Source: a candidate division Hyd24-12 bacterium UBA6080 (lineage in GTDB: Bacteria; Fermentibacterota; Fermentibacteria; Fermentibacterales; JCC-6). From it: a stretch of DNA of 64,000 bases. Positions within the stretch are counted from its first letter, which is position 1. The number at the start of each line of letters is the position of its first letter. Location: NCBI GenBank assembly GCA_002436025.1, contig DIXM01000016.1, positions 1 through 64,000 on the forward strand. The letters are read 5' to 3'. The notes beneath the pieces are model-generated. The model was given only the letters and a program-made list of their open reading frames with translations. It was not told the origin of the DNA and did no database searches. Positions 1-9,027 of this stretch are shown one piece after another. Both the position numbers and the translations under genes were made by a program.

Positions 1-2
1 GT

Positions 3-707
3 GAGGCCACGTTCAACCCGGTCCTCTACAACTACCAGTCCTACGAGGGCGACCCGGCTGTTCTGGCCATAGTGGCCACCCGCGAGGGGACCAGCGCCGC
101 GATCATAGACAACTCCAGCGATTACGCGCCCGAGGGGTCGTGGGGGTGGGGCCAGCAGCTCTTCTTCAACTCGGACGGCCAGCGGGCGAGCTTCACGGGC
201 ACCAGGCTCAGCGACTTCGTGGAGGACGGCGGCTCGGAAGACGGTCAGTCAGTTGCCGCTGCGGGCGAGGAGGGGCTGAACATGGTCCTTCTTATCCAGA
301 TACCCCTGCGCCAGAGGGAGAGAAGGAACACCGGCTTTGACGACGTGAGCTACGACATGTGCGTGCCCGCAATGGCCTGCGAGCAGGCCGAGAATGGTGT
401 CGAGGCCGCTGTTGTGGGTCACGGTGAGCTCGAGGGTCCGTACCGCGAGATAGGCGGTTACAGGATGGTGCGTGACGACAGGTTCCCCATCCGTGTGACG
501 GTTCAGTTCTACAAGGCCACCGACGACGGCGTGGCCACCCCTGACGACATCCGCCAGATAGCCGAGCAGATCACCAGGGTGTACGAGGACGCCAGCTACG
601 TCGGCAGCCTGGTGGTACCGGAAGAGAAGATCGTGCGCCCCACCGGGTGGAACGATGAAGACGTTGAAGTGAGCCTCCGGAAAAGGATACCCTGGCTCTA
701 CTGGTAG
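3..707 (+). CDS. Hypothetical protein, 5' end outside window
   Basis: The frame is open from the window edge to a TAG stop, so the true start lies upstream; 234 codons are visible. The protein is hydrophilic with no clear membrane segment. The C-terminal part looks folded, with an alternating strand/helix pattern around DDIRQIAEQITRVYED, and ends in basic-aromatic residues (KRIPWLYW). I do not recognise the family and see no catalytic motif. A strong hairpin begins 24 nt after the stop, which suggests this is the last gene of its transcription unit. Internal GTG codons exist, for example at 72, but the open frame upstream makes them unlikely starts. Confidence 0.6.
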   Translation, partial: EATFNPVLYNYQSYEGDPAVLAIVATREGTSAAIIDNSSDYAPEGSWGWGQQLFFNSDGQRASFTGTRLSDFVEDGGSEDGQSVAAAGEEGLNMVLLIQIPLRQRERRNTGFDDVSYDMCVPAMACEQAENGVEAAVVGHGELEGPYREIGGYRMVRDDRFPIRVTVQFYKATDDGVATPDDIRQIAEQITRVYEDASYVGSLVVPEEKIVRPTGWNDEDVEVSLRKRIPWLYW

Positions 708-730
708 CTTCCGGGTCCGGCAAGGTTTTC

Positions 731-784
731 GAACGCCCCCGACATTGAGTATCATCCCGGATACTCAGCTTGACGGGGGCGTTC
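731..784 (+). other. Two-tier stem-loop before murJ
   Basis: GAACGCCCCCG (731-741) pairs perfectly with CGGGGGCGTTC (774-784), and inside it TGAGTATC (746-753) pairs with GATACTCA (760-767) around a 6-nt loop. No T-tract follows on either strand, so it is not a textbook Rho-independent terminator. It ends 7 nt before the murJ ATG, and the only G-rich Shine-Dalgarno-like run for murJ sits in its 3' arm. It may terminate the upstream unit, control murJ translation, or be a mobile palindromic repeat. Confidence 0.7.
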
Positions 785-791
785 CTGCGAT

Positions 792-2426
792 ATGGCTTCA
801 TCAGGATCGGGATCGGGCGAAAACACAACCCTGGGCACCCCTTTTCAGGAGGGGAGAAGCGTCGCACGGGCTACGGGGGTCCTGGGAGGGCTCACGGTTG
901 CCAGCAGGCTCCTTGGCCTCGCCCGCGACATGGCCCAGGCGGCTTTTCTCGGGACCGGGATGGCGGCCGACGCCTTCACTCTGGCATTCATCATCCCCAA
1001 CATCCTGCGCCGGCTTTTTGGAGAGTCCACGGTATCAGCGGCATTCGTTCCATCCTATACCGAGACACTGGTGCGCGAAACCCCGCAAGACGCGCGCAGG
1101 CTTGCGCGGAGAACCCTGACCTTCACCTGGTCGGCCCTTCTTGTCATCGTAATGCTGGGAATGCTTCTTGCGCCGGTTCTTGTAAAGGTCTTCGCACCTG
1201 GGTTCTCGGGGATACCAGGCAAGGCTGAACTTGCCACGGGACTCCTTCGGCTGCTCTTCCCCTACATCCTCTTTGTTGGAACCGCTGCTGTGTGCATGGG
1301 GGTCCTGAACAGCCACAGGCATTTCGCCGCTCCGGCACTGGCTCCCTTATTCTTCAACATCGCGGCCCTGGCCGGGCTCTTCGTCCTGGCAAGGTACTGG
1401 CGTTCCGACGCTCCGGTGTGGGGGTTCTCAGCGGGCATCCTCGCGGGCGGTCTGCTTCAGCTCGTCGTTCAGCTTCCGTACATGAAGGCCAGGGGGGTTT
1501 CCCTGAGACCCGATTTCCACTTCAGGGACCCGAAGCTCGGGCGCGTCCTCAAACTGGCCTTTCCAGCCCTCATCGGCCTGCTGGCCGCCGAGGTCAACAT
1601 AATGGTGGACCAGCTGCTGGCATCGCTTCTCGCACCCGGGAGCGTGGCCGCCCTGGCCTACGGCCAAAGGGTGACCCAGGTTCCCCAGGGCATTTTTGCC
1701 GTTGCCCTTGCCACGGCGCTACTTCCCACACTCAGCCGTCAGACCGCCCTGGGCCGTCTGGAGGATGCGGGCAAGACCCTCGGTTTTTCCACCCTGGCGC
1801 TTTTCGGGGTGATGATACCCGCCTCGCTCTTCATGGTCATCATGGCCGAGCCAATCGTGCTCACCGTCTTCGCCAGGGGTGCTTTCAGCCTCCGGTCAGT
1901 CGCAATGACCGCCGCATCGCTCAGATACTACTCAATGGGAATGGTGTTCTTCTCAGCGGTCAGGATAACAGCCCCCGTCTTCTATTCCCTCAAGGATACC
2001 AGGACGCCCGTAAAAGCCTCAGTTATCTGCATGGCCCTGAATGTTCTACTGAACGGCCTCTTCACGCTGTTCTTCATCCGGACGGGCTGGGCCGAACCCC
2101 TGGCGGGTCTTGCACTTGCCAGCAGCGCCGCTAGCCTTGTCAACTTCCTTCTTCTCAGGCGCTGGCTGAAGGGAAAGATAGGCCCCACGACCGTTCCCGC
2201 ACGGGGATGGGTCGCCCTGGCAGCTTCGGGAACTGCTGCCGCGGCCCTGCTTGTGATCATGCGGGGTCCGGTTGACGGGATCTCCGCCATGGGCGCACTT
2301 CAGGGCGCGGTCGCGCTGCTTGCGGGAGGTACCCTGGTCTGCGCCGTCTCCATCGGCGTTTTCATCCTCTTCGGGGGCAGAGAGGTCAGGGCCACCCTTG
2401 CCAGGTTCACCCGCCGCACCCGGTGA
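792..2426 (+). CDS. murJ: Lipid II flippase MurJ (MviN family)
   Basis: 544-residue integral membrane protein that flips the peptidoglycan precursor lipid II across the inner membrane. The N-terminal segment has the typical MviN pattern: RLLGLARDM, then FLGTGMAADAFTLAF, then IPNILRRLFGE with the following STVSAAFVPSYTE. The rest is about 13-14 hydrophobic helices, with the family's basic and small residues between them. Length fits the family (about 500-550). The start is ATG 792; it lacks a free Shine-Dalgarno because the nearby G-run is in the hairpin 731-784. The 3' end probably overlaps the start of uvrC. Confidence 0.95.
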   Translation: MASSGSGSGENTTLGTPFQEGRSVARATGVLGGLTVASRLLGLARDMAQAAFLGTGMAADAFTLAFIIPNILRRLFGESTVSAAFVPSYTETLVRETPQDARRLARRTLTFTWSALLVIVMLGMLLAPVLVKVFAPGFSGIPGKAELATGLLRLLFPYILFVGTAAVCMGVLNSHRHFAAPALAPLFFNIAALAGLFVLARYWRSDAPVWGFSAGILAGGLLQLVVQLPYMKARGVSLRPDFHFRDPKLGRVLKLAFPALIGLLAAEVNIMVDQLLASLLAPGSVAALAYGQRVTQVPQGIFAVALATALLPTLSRQTALGRLEDAGKTLGFSTLALFGVMIPASLFMVIMAEPIVLTVFARGAFSLRSVAMTAASLRYYSMGMVFFSAVRITAPVFYSLKDTRTPVKASVICMALNVLLNGLFTLFFIRTGWAEPLAGLALASSAASLVNFLLLRRWLKGKIGPTTVPARGWVALAASGTAAAALLVIMRGPVDGISAMGALQGAVALLAGGTLVCAVSIGVFILFGGREVRATLARFTRRTR

Positions 2427-4215
2427 CAACCTTAAAACCCTGACCGGAGGCGCCCCTGCGCTTCCGGGAGTTTACAGGTTCCTGGGGGACGGGGGAAAGG
2501 TGCTCTACATAGGCAAGGCCCGGAACATCAGGGCGAGGCTTCAGGGGCATCTGGCGAACCCGGGGGACAGACGGCACCGGCTCATTCTGGAAAAAGCACG
2601 GACGATAGACTGGACCGTCACCGGCAGTGAACTCGACGCCCTGGTTCTCGAGGCCGACCTGATAAGGCTCCACAAACCCCCAATGAACGTTGATCTACGG
2701 GGAACAAGCTTTTTCCCGTGGCTCATGGTGACCACCGACGAGGAGTTCCCACGCATCGTCGTCACAAGAAACCCCGACAGAAGCAGGAACATTCCACGTT
2801 TCGGCCCCTACCCCGACGCCGCCAACATGCGGAGGCTTCTCTCCTTCCTGCTTGAGATGCACCCCCTTCGCCGCTGCTCGTCCAGACGGCTTCCGCCCAG
2901 GCGCAGACCGTGCCTGATGGGCCAGATGAACAGGTGCCCCGCACCGTGCACGGGGGCCGACCCCACGGCATATCACGAATCGGTGAGATCACTGCTTCGA
3001 ATACTCGGCGGCCGCTGGGAGGAAGCCAGGGAATCCATCCGCGCCGGCATGAAAAAGGCCAGCGAAGAGCTTCGCTTCGAGGAAGCCGCCCGATACCGCG
3101 ATCTGCTTCAGCGACTGGACTCATTCGGATGGCCGGCGCCCGAGTCCGCAGCGGACATGGTCTCCCGCGACGTCTTCGCTGTCCGCGACAACTGGGGGAT
3201 CGTGGTTCAGGTCAGGGGAGGGCGTTTCATGGGAACCCTCAGGCTGCCCTTCGGATCATCCTGGAAGCTGGCCGAGGCAGGCGAGAGGCTCTCCCTGCTC
3301 ATCCGCAGCTACTACTCCGAAACCGGCGACATCCCCAGAGAGATCATCTGCGCAACCACCCCGGACGACTCCGAGATCATGGGGAACTGGCTGAGGTCAC
3401 GCAGGGAAGCTCCCGTGACGGTGAGGGTCTGCAAGGCCGGCGCCCTCAGGCAGCTCGTTGACACAGCCGAGCGCGACCTTTCGCACTTTCTGGCCCGGCT
3501 TGCCTGGAGACGGCCCGCGGGCGGGACCGAGAGGAGAAAGGCCGCACTCGAGGCCGTGGCCGACGTACTGGCGCTCAAGGCTCCACCGTCCTGGATGGTG
3601 TGCCTCGATGCCTCGACCCATCACGGTTCAAACGCAGTGGCCGCCCTTGTGAGTTTCAGGGACGGTCTGCCCGACCGAAGCGGCTACCGCAGGTTCTCCA
3701 TGCCGGAAGAGCTTTGCAGGAACGATCCCGCCATGATCGGGAACGCCGTGAAAAGGTTCATCGCCCACCTCGAGGGGCCCGGACCCGACCTTCTTCTTGT
3801 CGACGGCGGCATCACCCAGCTCCGTGCAGCATGGGAAGCCGGCCGCGAAGGCCTGCCGGAAACCCGTTTCGCAGCTTTGGCCAAAAGGGACGAAGAGATC
3901 CTGACCGAGCCCGAGGAGAAGGTTATCCCGCTTCCGCAGGACTCTCCGCCAGTCCTTCTCCTTCGGGCCATCCGAGACGAGGCCCACAGATTCGTGATCC
4001 ATTTTCACCGGACACGGAGCCTGAGGGAAACCACCCATTCCACGCTCGACGATATCCCCGGCATAGGCCCCTCCCTCAAGGCCCAGCTTCTGAAGGCTTT
4101 CGGCAGCGTGGAGAGGATGGCCGCGGCCGACGAGGCAGCCCTCTGCGCCGTCCCCGGGATAGGCCGTGAAAAGGCCGGCCGCATATTGAAAGCCCTCAGG
4201 GAAACGCCGTGCTGA
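2398..4215 (+). CDS. uvrC: Excinuclease ABC subunit C
   Basis: Dual-incision nuclease of UvrABC nucleotide excision repair. In order: GIY-YIG domain (VYRFLGDGGKVLYIGKARN, about residues 20-95), a four-cysteine cluster (C near 159, then PCLMGQMNRCPAPC), a UVR motif (FEEAARYRDLLQ, about 225), the RNase H-like endonuclease (CLDASTHHGSN, LLLVDGG, DEAHRFVIHFHR, carrying the expected Asp/Asp/His) and tandem HhH (DIPGIGPSLKAQLL, VPGIGREKAGRIL). The start is uncertain: no ATG/GTG lies near the conserved N-terminus. TTG 2398, 11 nt after AGAGGT, fits best, giving 605 aa and a 29-nt overlap with murJ. ATG 2272 would add 42 residues with no counterpart in the family. Confidence 0.93.
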   Translation: MPGSPAAPGDNLKTLTGGAPALPGVYRFLGDGGKVLYIGKARNIRARLQGHLANPGDRRHRLILEKARTIDWTVTGSELDALVLEADLIRLHKPPMNVDLRGTSFFPWLMVTTDEEFPRIVVTRNPDRSRNIPRFGPYPDAANMRRLLSFLLEMHPLRRCSSRRLPPRRRPCLMGQMNRCPAPCTGADPTAYHESVRSLLRILGGRWEEARESIRAGMKKASEELRFEEAARYRDLLQRLDSFGWPAPESAADMVSRDVFAVRDNWGIVVQVRGGRFMGTLRLPFGSSWKLAEAGERLSLLIRSYYSETGDIPREIICATTPDDSEIMGNWLRSRREAPVTVRVCKAGALRQLVDTAERDLSHFLARLAWRRPAGGTERRKAALEAVADVLALKAPPSWMVCLDASTHHGSNAVAALVSFRDGLPDRSGYRRFSMPEELCRNDPAMIGNAVKRFIAHLEGPGPDLLLVDGGITQLRAAWEAGREGLPETRFAALAKRDEEILTEPEEKVIPLPQDSPPVLLLRAIRDEAHRFVIHFHRTRSLRETTHSTLDDIPGIGPSLKAQLLKAFGSVERMAAADEAALCAVPGIGREKAGRILKALRETPC

Positions 4216-5159
4216 TCTTCGGTCTCATGGCGGCGTTCTCCATTCCCGACATCTCCGGTACAGGTATCTTCCTTTCCGATCTCGAACCAGGCATGCCCAT
4301 GCCCGTTGTGATGTTCAGCGCCCCCTTCCGGTGGAGCCCTCCGGTATCCGACGGCCTTTACTTCCGGGCGGGCTTCGAGGCGGGAGGGCGTGAGAGTTTT
4401 CACTGCAGGGGCAACGGGGTTACAGCGGGACGCACCTTTTTCTCCGGGGGATGGTTCAGCCCCGGGGGTTGGGCTTTCGAAACGGAATCCGGTGACCTTT
4501 TCAGCTTCACCGCGTCCGGCGTGGATTACGCCTCCACCGACTTTGTCCTTCTGGAAGCAGCTGAGGGAAGGCTGGGTGTGGGTTTTCAAACCGACTCAGA
4601 CGGCACGGCGCCCGTTGCCCTCTGGGAAACCCCCTCCGTGACAGGCGTCGCAGGCACCCGGGGGGCGGGAATGGGGTTCGCCATCAGGGTGACACCCTGG
4701 CTGATGCTGGGGCCGGCGGCCTCCGGCGAAGGCCCCTGGGTCAAATCATCACTCAGTCTTGGCAGCTTTGAGCTCCAATCCGGCCCTGGAACCGACAGGT
4801 CCGGGGATGTAAGGGGAATGGCCCGCGCATCCTTTCAGGCTTACAACTGCCTTCTGGCTGCTTTCCATAACGGCGACTCACTGGTCTTCGGGGGAACGGC
4901 AGTTCCCCTGGAGAACGTCTTCCTGAGCGCCACAGGCCCCGAACCGGCCTTCAGCGCCACGGTCGTGTTTGGAGGACTGACCCTTTCCGGCTCAACCCTC
5001 CGGGGTGAGGAGTGGAGCGCCGGAGCCGCTTTCAGTCTTCCCATGGGTACGCTGTCAGCCTGGGGACTTTGTGAGGACGAGTGGAAGGCGGGTATCGGCC
5101 TCGAACTCGGAAAGGGTGAGGACTCCCGGGACAAGTCTGGGCTTCCGCTGTTACGTTAG
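4209..5159 (+). CDS. Beta-rich exported protein, unknown function
   Basis: 316 aa starting at GTG 4209, overlapping uvrC by 7 nt. A short hydrophobic N-terminus (MLIFGLMAAFSIP) may be an uncleaved or poor signal peptide. The rest is glycine-, serine- and aromatic-rich with alternating strands (for example GFAIRVTPWLMLGPAAS, VVFGGLTLSGSTLRG), a pattern like an outer-membrane beta-barrel or secreted beta-sandwich. There is no enzyme motif. Translational coupling to uvrC probably reflects gene packing, since nothing links it to DNA repair. The family is not recognised; the outer-membrane location is inferred. Confidence 0.75.
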   Translation: MLIFGLMAAFSIPDISGTGIFLSDLEPGMPMPVVMFSAPFRWSPPVSDGLYFRAGFEAGGRESFHCRGNGVTAGRTFFSGGWFSPGGWAFETESGDLFSFTASGVDYASTDFVLLEAAEGRLGVGFQTDSDGTAPVALWETPSVTGVAGTRGAGMGFAIRVTPWLMLGPAASGEGPWVKSSLSLGSFELQSGPGTDRSGDVRGMARASFQAYNCLLAAFHNGDSLVFGGTAVPLENVFLSATGPEPAFSATVVFGGLTLSGSTLRGEEWSAGAAFSLPMGTLSAWGLCEDEWKAGIGLELGKGEDSRDKSGLPLLR

Positions 5160-5192
5160 TATATTCGTGCGTTAACAACAGCGCCTGGCAGT

Positions 5193-5278
5193 GCCGGGGT
5201 GGTGGAACTGGCATACACAACGGACTTAAAATCCGTTGCCCCATGGGCATGAGGGTTCGACTCCCTTCCCCGGTACCA
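5193..5278 (+). tRNA. tRNA-Leu (anticodon UAA)
   Basis: 86-nt class II tRNA with encoded CCA (5276-5278). Acceptor arms GCCGGGG (5193-5199) and CCCCGGT (5268-5274) pair with one terminal G-U wobble; the discriminator is A, as expected for Leu. The anticodon stem ACGGA/TCCGT encloses the loop CTTAAAA, giving anticodon TAA (5227-5229). A long variable arm follows, and the T loop is GGTTCGACTCC. It sits between a protein gene and mutL, whose ATG comes 25 nt after the CCA. A TATATT hexamer at 5160-5165 could be a -10 box, but I see no good -35. Confidence 0.97.
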
Positions 5279-5302
5279 GGCATCCATTCAAGAAGGGGAA
5301 GA

Positions 5303-6973
5303 ATGGCTCCGGTCAGACGCCTCTCGGACTACATGATCAACCTCATCGCCGCCGGCGAGGTCGTCGAAAGACCTGCATCGGTGGTCAAGGAGCTTCTCGA
5401 AAACTCCATCGACGCCGGGGCGGGGAACATCTCGATCGAGCTTCAGCGTGGCGGCCGGAAGAGCATCGTCATAAGGGACGACGGGGCGGGCATGAACAGG
5501 CATGATCTCCTCATGGCGGTCGAACGTCACGCCACGAGCAAGATCAGCCGACCTGAAGACCTCGACCGCATCGGAACTCTCGGTTTCCGGGGCGAGGCCC
5601 TTCCCAGCATCGCAGGGGTGAGCAGGATGACCATTCTCACCTCCGACGGTCACGAGGGCTGGAAACTCACCATGGCCGCGGGTGAGGTTAAAGACCTCGT
5701 TCCGGCTGCCCGAAGCCGGGGGACGACCATCACTGTCGAGGCCCTCTTCTACAACCAGCCGGCCCGCAGGAAGTTCCTCAGTTCGGAACCCACCGAGCTG
5801 GCCTGGGTCGAGAGGATGGTCACAGGCTGCGCCCTGGCCTGCATCGATACCGCTTTCACGCTCATTCATGAAGAAAAAACCCTGTTCAGCCTCCCCTGCG
5901 GGGAACCGCCGGAACAGAGGCTCAGAAGAAGGTTCTCACTGACTCCCGGTGATTCCTGCCTGACCAGCCGCGGTGAGAGCGGTCCCGTGGCTGCATCACT
6001 GACGGTTTTCCCCGGAAAGCTCTGGAACAGCCGCAGGAATCAGTACATCCTGGTGAACGGAAGGCTTGTTTCCTCGGCCGTGGTCTCGGGGATGCTGAAC
6101 GATGCCCTCGAAGGTCCGGCGGGAAGCCCCCTCTTCCTCTGCACCCTGGAACTCCCGCACGATTCCGTTGATGTCAACGCGCACCCCACCAAAAAGGAAG
6201 TCCGTTTCCGGGACTCGGGAGCAGTCCGCGCCGCCATCCAGAAGTGCATGGAATCCATGCCCCGGGAGAGGGCCCGGGAGCTTGCCGCAGCGTACCCCGC
6301 CGTGGCCCACGCTTTCAGCCCCGGCGCCAGGGGCGTGCAGGCCGCCTTCGAGCTCTCGGCGCCCGTCCGCACATTCTCCTCCCTGCCGGCGTCCATGCCG
6401 ACCGAGGAGTGGACCGACGCAGTGCCGATAATGCAGGTCAACAACTCCTACCTCGTCACTGCATCGGGAACGGGTCTTCTTGTCGTGGATCAGCACGCCG
6501 CCCATGAAAGGGTGCTTTTCGAGCAGCTCCTCGAATCGATGCAGGGAGCCGAGGCGGGGGGGAGACAGCAGCTGCTGCTGCCCGAAACCCTCGAGCTCGA
6601 CACCGAGGGGCTGGCCCTTGCCGAGCTGTACGGTCCGCTCATAGTGCAGGCAGGCTTCGACATGAGGATATCGGGAAACACTCTCGAGATCCTTTCGGTC
6701 CCCGTGGGGGTGCATCGGGGTTCCGAAGCGGTTCGTGAGGTGCTTGCCTCCTTCGCCTCGGGCGCCGACGCAACACTCTCCCAGCAGGAGGTCATGGCCG
6801 CGGCAACTGCCTGCAAGGGTTCGGTGACCTTCGGACAGAGGCTTTCCCGCGATGAGATCAGGACGCTCTTCCACAGGCTCTTCGCCACTTCCGACCCCTT
6901 TCACTGTCCTCACGGGAGGCCCACTCTCGTGGAGATAACCTTCGACGAACTGGAGAAACGATTTGGCCGGTGA
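5303..6973 (+). CDS. mutL: DNA mismatch repair protein MutL, endonuclease type
   Basis: 556 aa. The N-terminal GHKL ATPase (about 1-330) shows ELLENSIDAGA, IRDDGAGM, TLGFRGEALPSIAGV and the PTKKEVRFRD segment. The C-terminal domain carries DQHAAHERVLFE, matching the DQHA-x2-E-x4-E metal site of MutL nucleases, plus the closing CPHGRPTLVEI motif. It should therefore nick DNA itself, as in bacteria lacking MutH. ATG 5303 follows AGAAGGGG with normal spacing; an upstream ATG at 5243 lies inside tRNA-Leu and is rejected. The 3' end overlaps miaA by 11 nt. Confidence 0.96.
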   Translation: MAPVRRLSDYMINLIAAGEVVERPASVVKELLENSIDAGAGNISIELQRGGRKSIVIRDDGAGMNRHDLLMAVERHATSKISRPEDLDRIGTLGFRGEALPSIAGVSRMTILTSDGHEGWKLTMAAGEVKDLVPAARSRGTTITVEALFYNQPARRKFLSSEPTELAWVERMVTGCALACIDTAFTLIHEEKTLFSLPCGEPPEQRLRRRFSLTPGDSCLTSRGESGPVAASLTVFPGKLWNSRRNQYILVNGRLVSSAVVSGMLNDALEGPAGSPLFLCTLELPHDSVDVNAHPTKKEVRFRDSGAVRAAIQKCMESMPRERARELAAAYPAVAHAFSPGARGVQAAFELSAPVRTFSSLPASMPTEEWTDAVPIMQVNNSYLVTASGTGLLVVDQHAAHERVLFEQLLESMQGAEAGGRQQLLLPETLELDTEGLALAELYGPLIVQAGFDMRISGNTLEILSVPVGVHRGSEAVREVLASFASGADATLSQQEVMAAATACKGSVTFGQRLSRDEIRTLFHRLFATSDPFHCPHGRPTLVEITFDELEKRFGR

Positions 6974-7874
6974 CCGGATCCCCGTACTGGTGGGGTGCAC
7001 CGCTTCCGGGAAAAGCGCTGCAGCGATGGCGTTCGCGCTTCGAAACGAAGGCGTCGAGATCGTGAACGGCGATTCCCGGCAGCTCTACAGGGGAATGGAC
7101 ATCGGAACCGCCAAACCGGGTACGGAAGACCGCGCACTGGTGCCCCATCACCTTCTTGACGTCGCCGATCCCGACACCCTCCTCTCCGCGGGCTGGTACG
7201 CCCGGCAGGCGCAGGGGACGATCGGGGAGATACTGGGAAGGGGGGGGCTGCCACTTATCGTGGGGGGGAGCGCCCTGTACCTGATGGCACTTGCCGGCAT
7301 GACGGACCCTCTTCCTCCAAGGAATGACGACCTCAGAAGCGCACTCTCGGATCTTGAAAAAAGCTCACCGGGGGCTCTTTATCGAATCCTCAGTTCACTC
7401 GATCCAAAAACCGCTGTGGCACCCACCGACAAGGTTCGGCTGCTGCGTTCCCTCGAGATCTGCCTCGAAAGTGGTTCAAGGGCCACTGAACTCAGGCAGG
7501 GAGGCAATGTTTCAGGATCGTACATGTTCGTGATGCTGGAAGCCGATCCCGTTGCCCTTCGCACCCGGATCGATGAAAGGGTTGACCTGATGGTGAAGAA
7601 AGGTCTTCTTGCCGAAGTAGAGGGGCTTTCATCGGCCGGTTACGGCAGGGAGCCGGTACTGGGACACACCATTGGCTACAGTGAGATGCTCGACTTCCTT
7701 GACGGCCGCTGTTCGCTCGAAGAAGCCGTCTCCGCCATAAAGACGAATACCTGGCGGTACGCCAGGCGTCAACGGAACATGTTCAAAAGGCTGCCGGGAC
7801 TTCTTCGGGCTGGATCGCCGGAAGCGGCGGCAGGTATCCTTGACGGGAGAGGGGCAAATGGACAGGGACAATGA
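6963..7874 (+). CDS. miaA: tRNA dimethylallyltransferase
   Basis: 303 aa. It transfers a dimethylallyl group to A37 of tRNAs that read UNN codons. Visible motifs are the P-loop GCTASGKSA (residues about 10-18), NGDSRQLYRGMDIGTAKP, PHHLLDVADP, VGGSALYL and the C-terminal YARRQRNMFKR typical of MiaA. Length is normal. It starts at TTG 6963 inside the mutL tail (11-nt overlap), so mutL-miaA is coupled as in many bacteria. The substrate is plausible locally: tRNA-Leu(UAA), just upstream, carries A37. Confidence 0.96.
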   Translation: MAGDRIPVLVGCTASGKSAAAMAFALRNEGVEIVNGDSRQLYRGMDIGTAKPGTEDRALVPHHLLDVADPDTLLSAGWYARQAQGTIGEILGRGGLPLIVGGSALYLMALAGMTDPLPPRNDDLRSALSDLEKSSPGALYRILSSLDPKTAVAPTDKVRLLRSLEICLESGSRATELRQGGNVSGSYMFVMLEADPVALRTRIDERVDLMVKKGLLAEVEGLSSAGYGREPVLGHTIGYSEMLDFLDGRCSLEEAVSAIKTNTWRYARRQRNMFKRLPGLLRAGSPEAAAGILDGRGANGQGQ

Positions 7875-9027
7875 CAGGGCCATGGAGCACCTTCCACTCG
7901 AGGAGGTGAAGCTTTCGGACATTTCCGTTACACCCGCCCCGGCAACCTGGATGTTTTCACAGGCAGCCGACGGTCCCCAACCCCCGCCCGTACTTGTGGA
8001 GCAGGACTCGGGGCTCGTTCTCGTGGGCAACCACCGCACTTTCTGGCGTGCCGCTGCCATGAATCGCTCCACCATCCGTTGCCTGGTGGTGAGAAGCGCG
8101 GTTCAGGTGGGTCCGGCACACGAGTCCATAAGCAACGCTGCGGAAGAACCCCTTCTTTTCCAGGGACTCCTCAGGGCGGGGATCATCGAGAACCGAAGCC
8201 GGCTGGCTGACATGCTGGGCTTTTCCCGGGCAAGGGTGACCCAGGTCCTCAACCTTCTGAAGCTGCCCGAAGAACTCCGACAGGAAGTCCTGGCGGACGA
8301 CTCCATAACCGAGTACCAGCTTCGCCCCCTGATAAGGCTGGAGGAGGCCGACCGTCAGATCGCCATGTTCCGTGAGCTCATGAGCAGAAAACTGACGGGG
8401 AGGCAGATGGCCCTCTTCGCGGAGACCTCAGGCGCACCCGAGGCCGTCAGGCCGACCGATGCCCCGGTCAAGGAGGCTGCCTCCACAAGGGAGGAACTCG
8501 AGGCCGTTTTCTCTGAACTCCCCCAGCCCCAGAAGAAGGAGGAGAAGGCACCGGTCAAGATACCGAAGGAGACAACCGCGCCCAGGTTCACGGCCGTAGA
8601 CGACACGCCTGCGGGCAACGTCCTTCAGCTCCTCTTCAGCCTTGGAACCCTGAGGGAACCGGGATGGAAGGCAGCTGCAGCCGAAGCCGGCGCAGACCAG
8701 CTCGACATGAGGTTCCTCGAAGGGGTCTCACTTCTTCGCAGGGGGCTTTTCACGGCGGCAATGGACACTCTCAGCGAGGTCATACGCCGATCACCCGACT
8801 ACAGCGCCGCATGGTTCTTCATGGGCAAGTGCGCCAACCTGACGGGGGCCCTCAACGACGCCGAGGACTACCTGCGGAACGCCGTGGAGCGGGATCCCAA
8901 CCAGCCCGATTTCCACATGGAGCTGGCGGTCGTGCTTGAGAAGCAGAAACGCGACACCGAAGCACTCACACTGTTCCGCAAGGCGAACGCCCTTCGAAAG
9001 GCAATACGCAGGAATGAAAAACCTTAG
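7858..9027 (+). CDS. ParB-like nuclease/HTH domain fused to TPR
   Basis: 389 aa. Residues about 10-95 look like a ParB/sulfiredoxin-fold N-terminus, with the usual GERRxRA motif altered to GNHRTFWRAAAM. Residues about 105-185 are a clear ParB helix-turn-helix (NRSRLADMLGFSRARVTQVLNLLKLP, then ITEYQLRPLIRL). A charged Pro/Ala/Glu linker follows (about 195-250), and from about 270 there are TPR repeats (AAWFFMGKCANLTGALNDAEDYLRNAVERDP). No ParA lies beside it, so a role in chromosome segregation is not implied; sequence-specific regulation or nucleoid scaffolding is possible. ATG 7858 follows GGGAGAGGGG and overlaps miaA by 17 nt. Confidence 0.85.
   Translation: MDRDNDRAMEHLPLEEVKLSDISVTPAPATWMFSQAADGPQPPPVLVEQDSGLVLVGNHRTFWRAAAMNRSTIRCLVVRSAVQVGPAHESISNAAEEPLLFQGLLRAGIIENRSRLADMLGFSRARVTQVLNLLKLPEELRQEVLADDSITEYQLRPLIRLEEADRQIAMFRELMSRKLTGRQMALFAETSGAPEAVRPTDAPVKEAASTREELEAVFSELPQPQKKEEKAPVKIPKETTAPRFTAVDDTPAGNVLQLLFSLGTLREPGWKAAAAEAGADQLDMRFLEGVSLLRRGLFTAAMDTLSEVIRRSPDYSAAWFFMGKCANLTGALNDAEDYLRNAVERDPNQPDFHMELAVVLEKQKRDTEALTLFRKANALRKAIRRNEKP

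Noticed and set aside
5243..5302. Upstream ATG for mutL
   Set aside because: It falls within tRNA-Leu; the conserved MutL N-terminus starts at 5303 with a Shine-Dalgarno.
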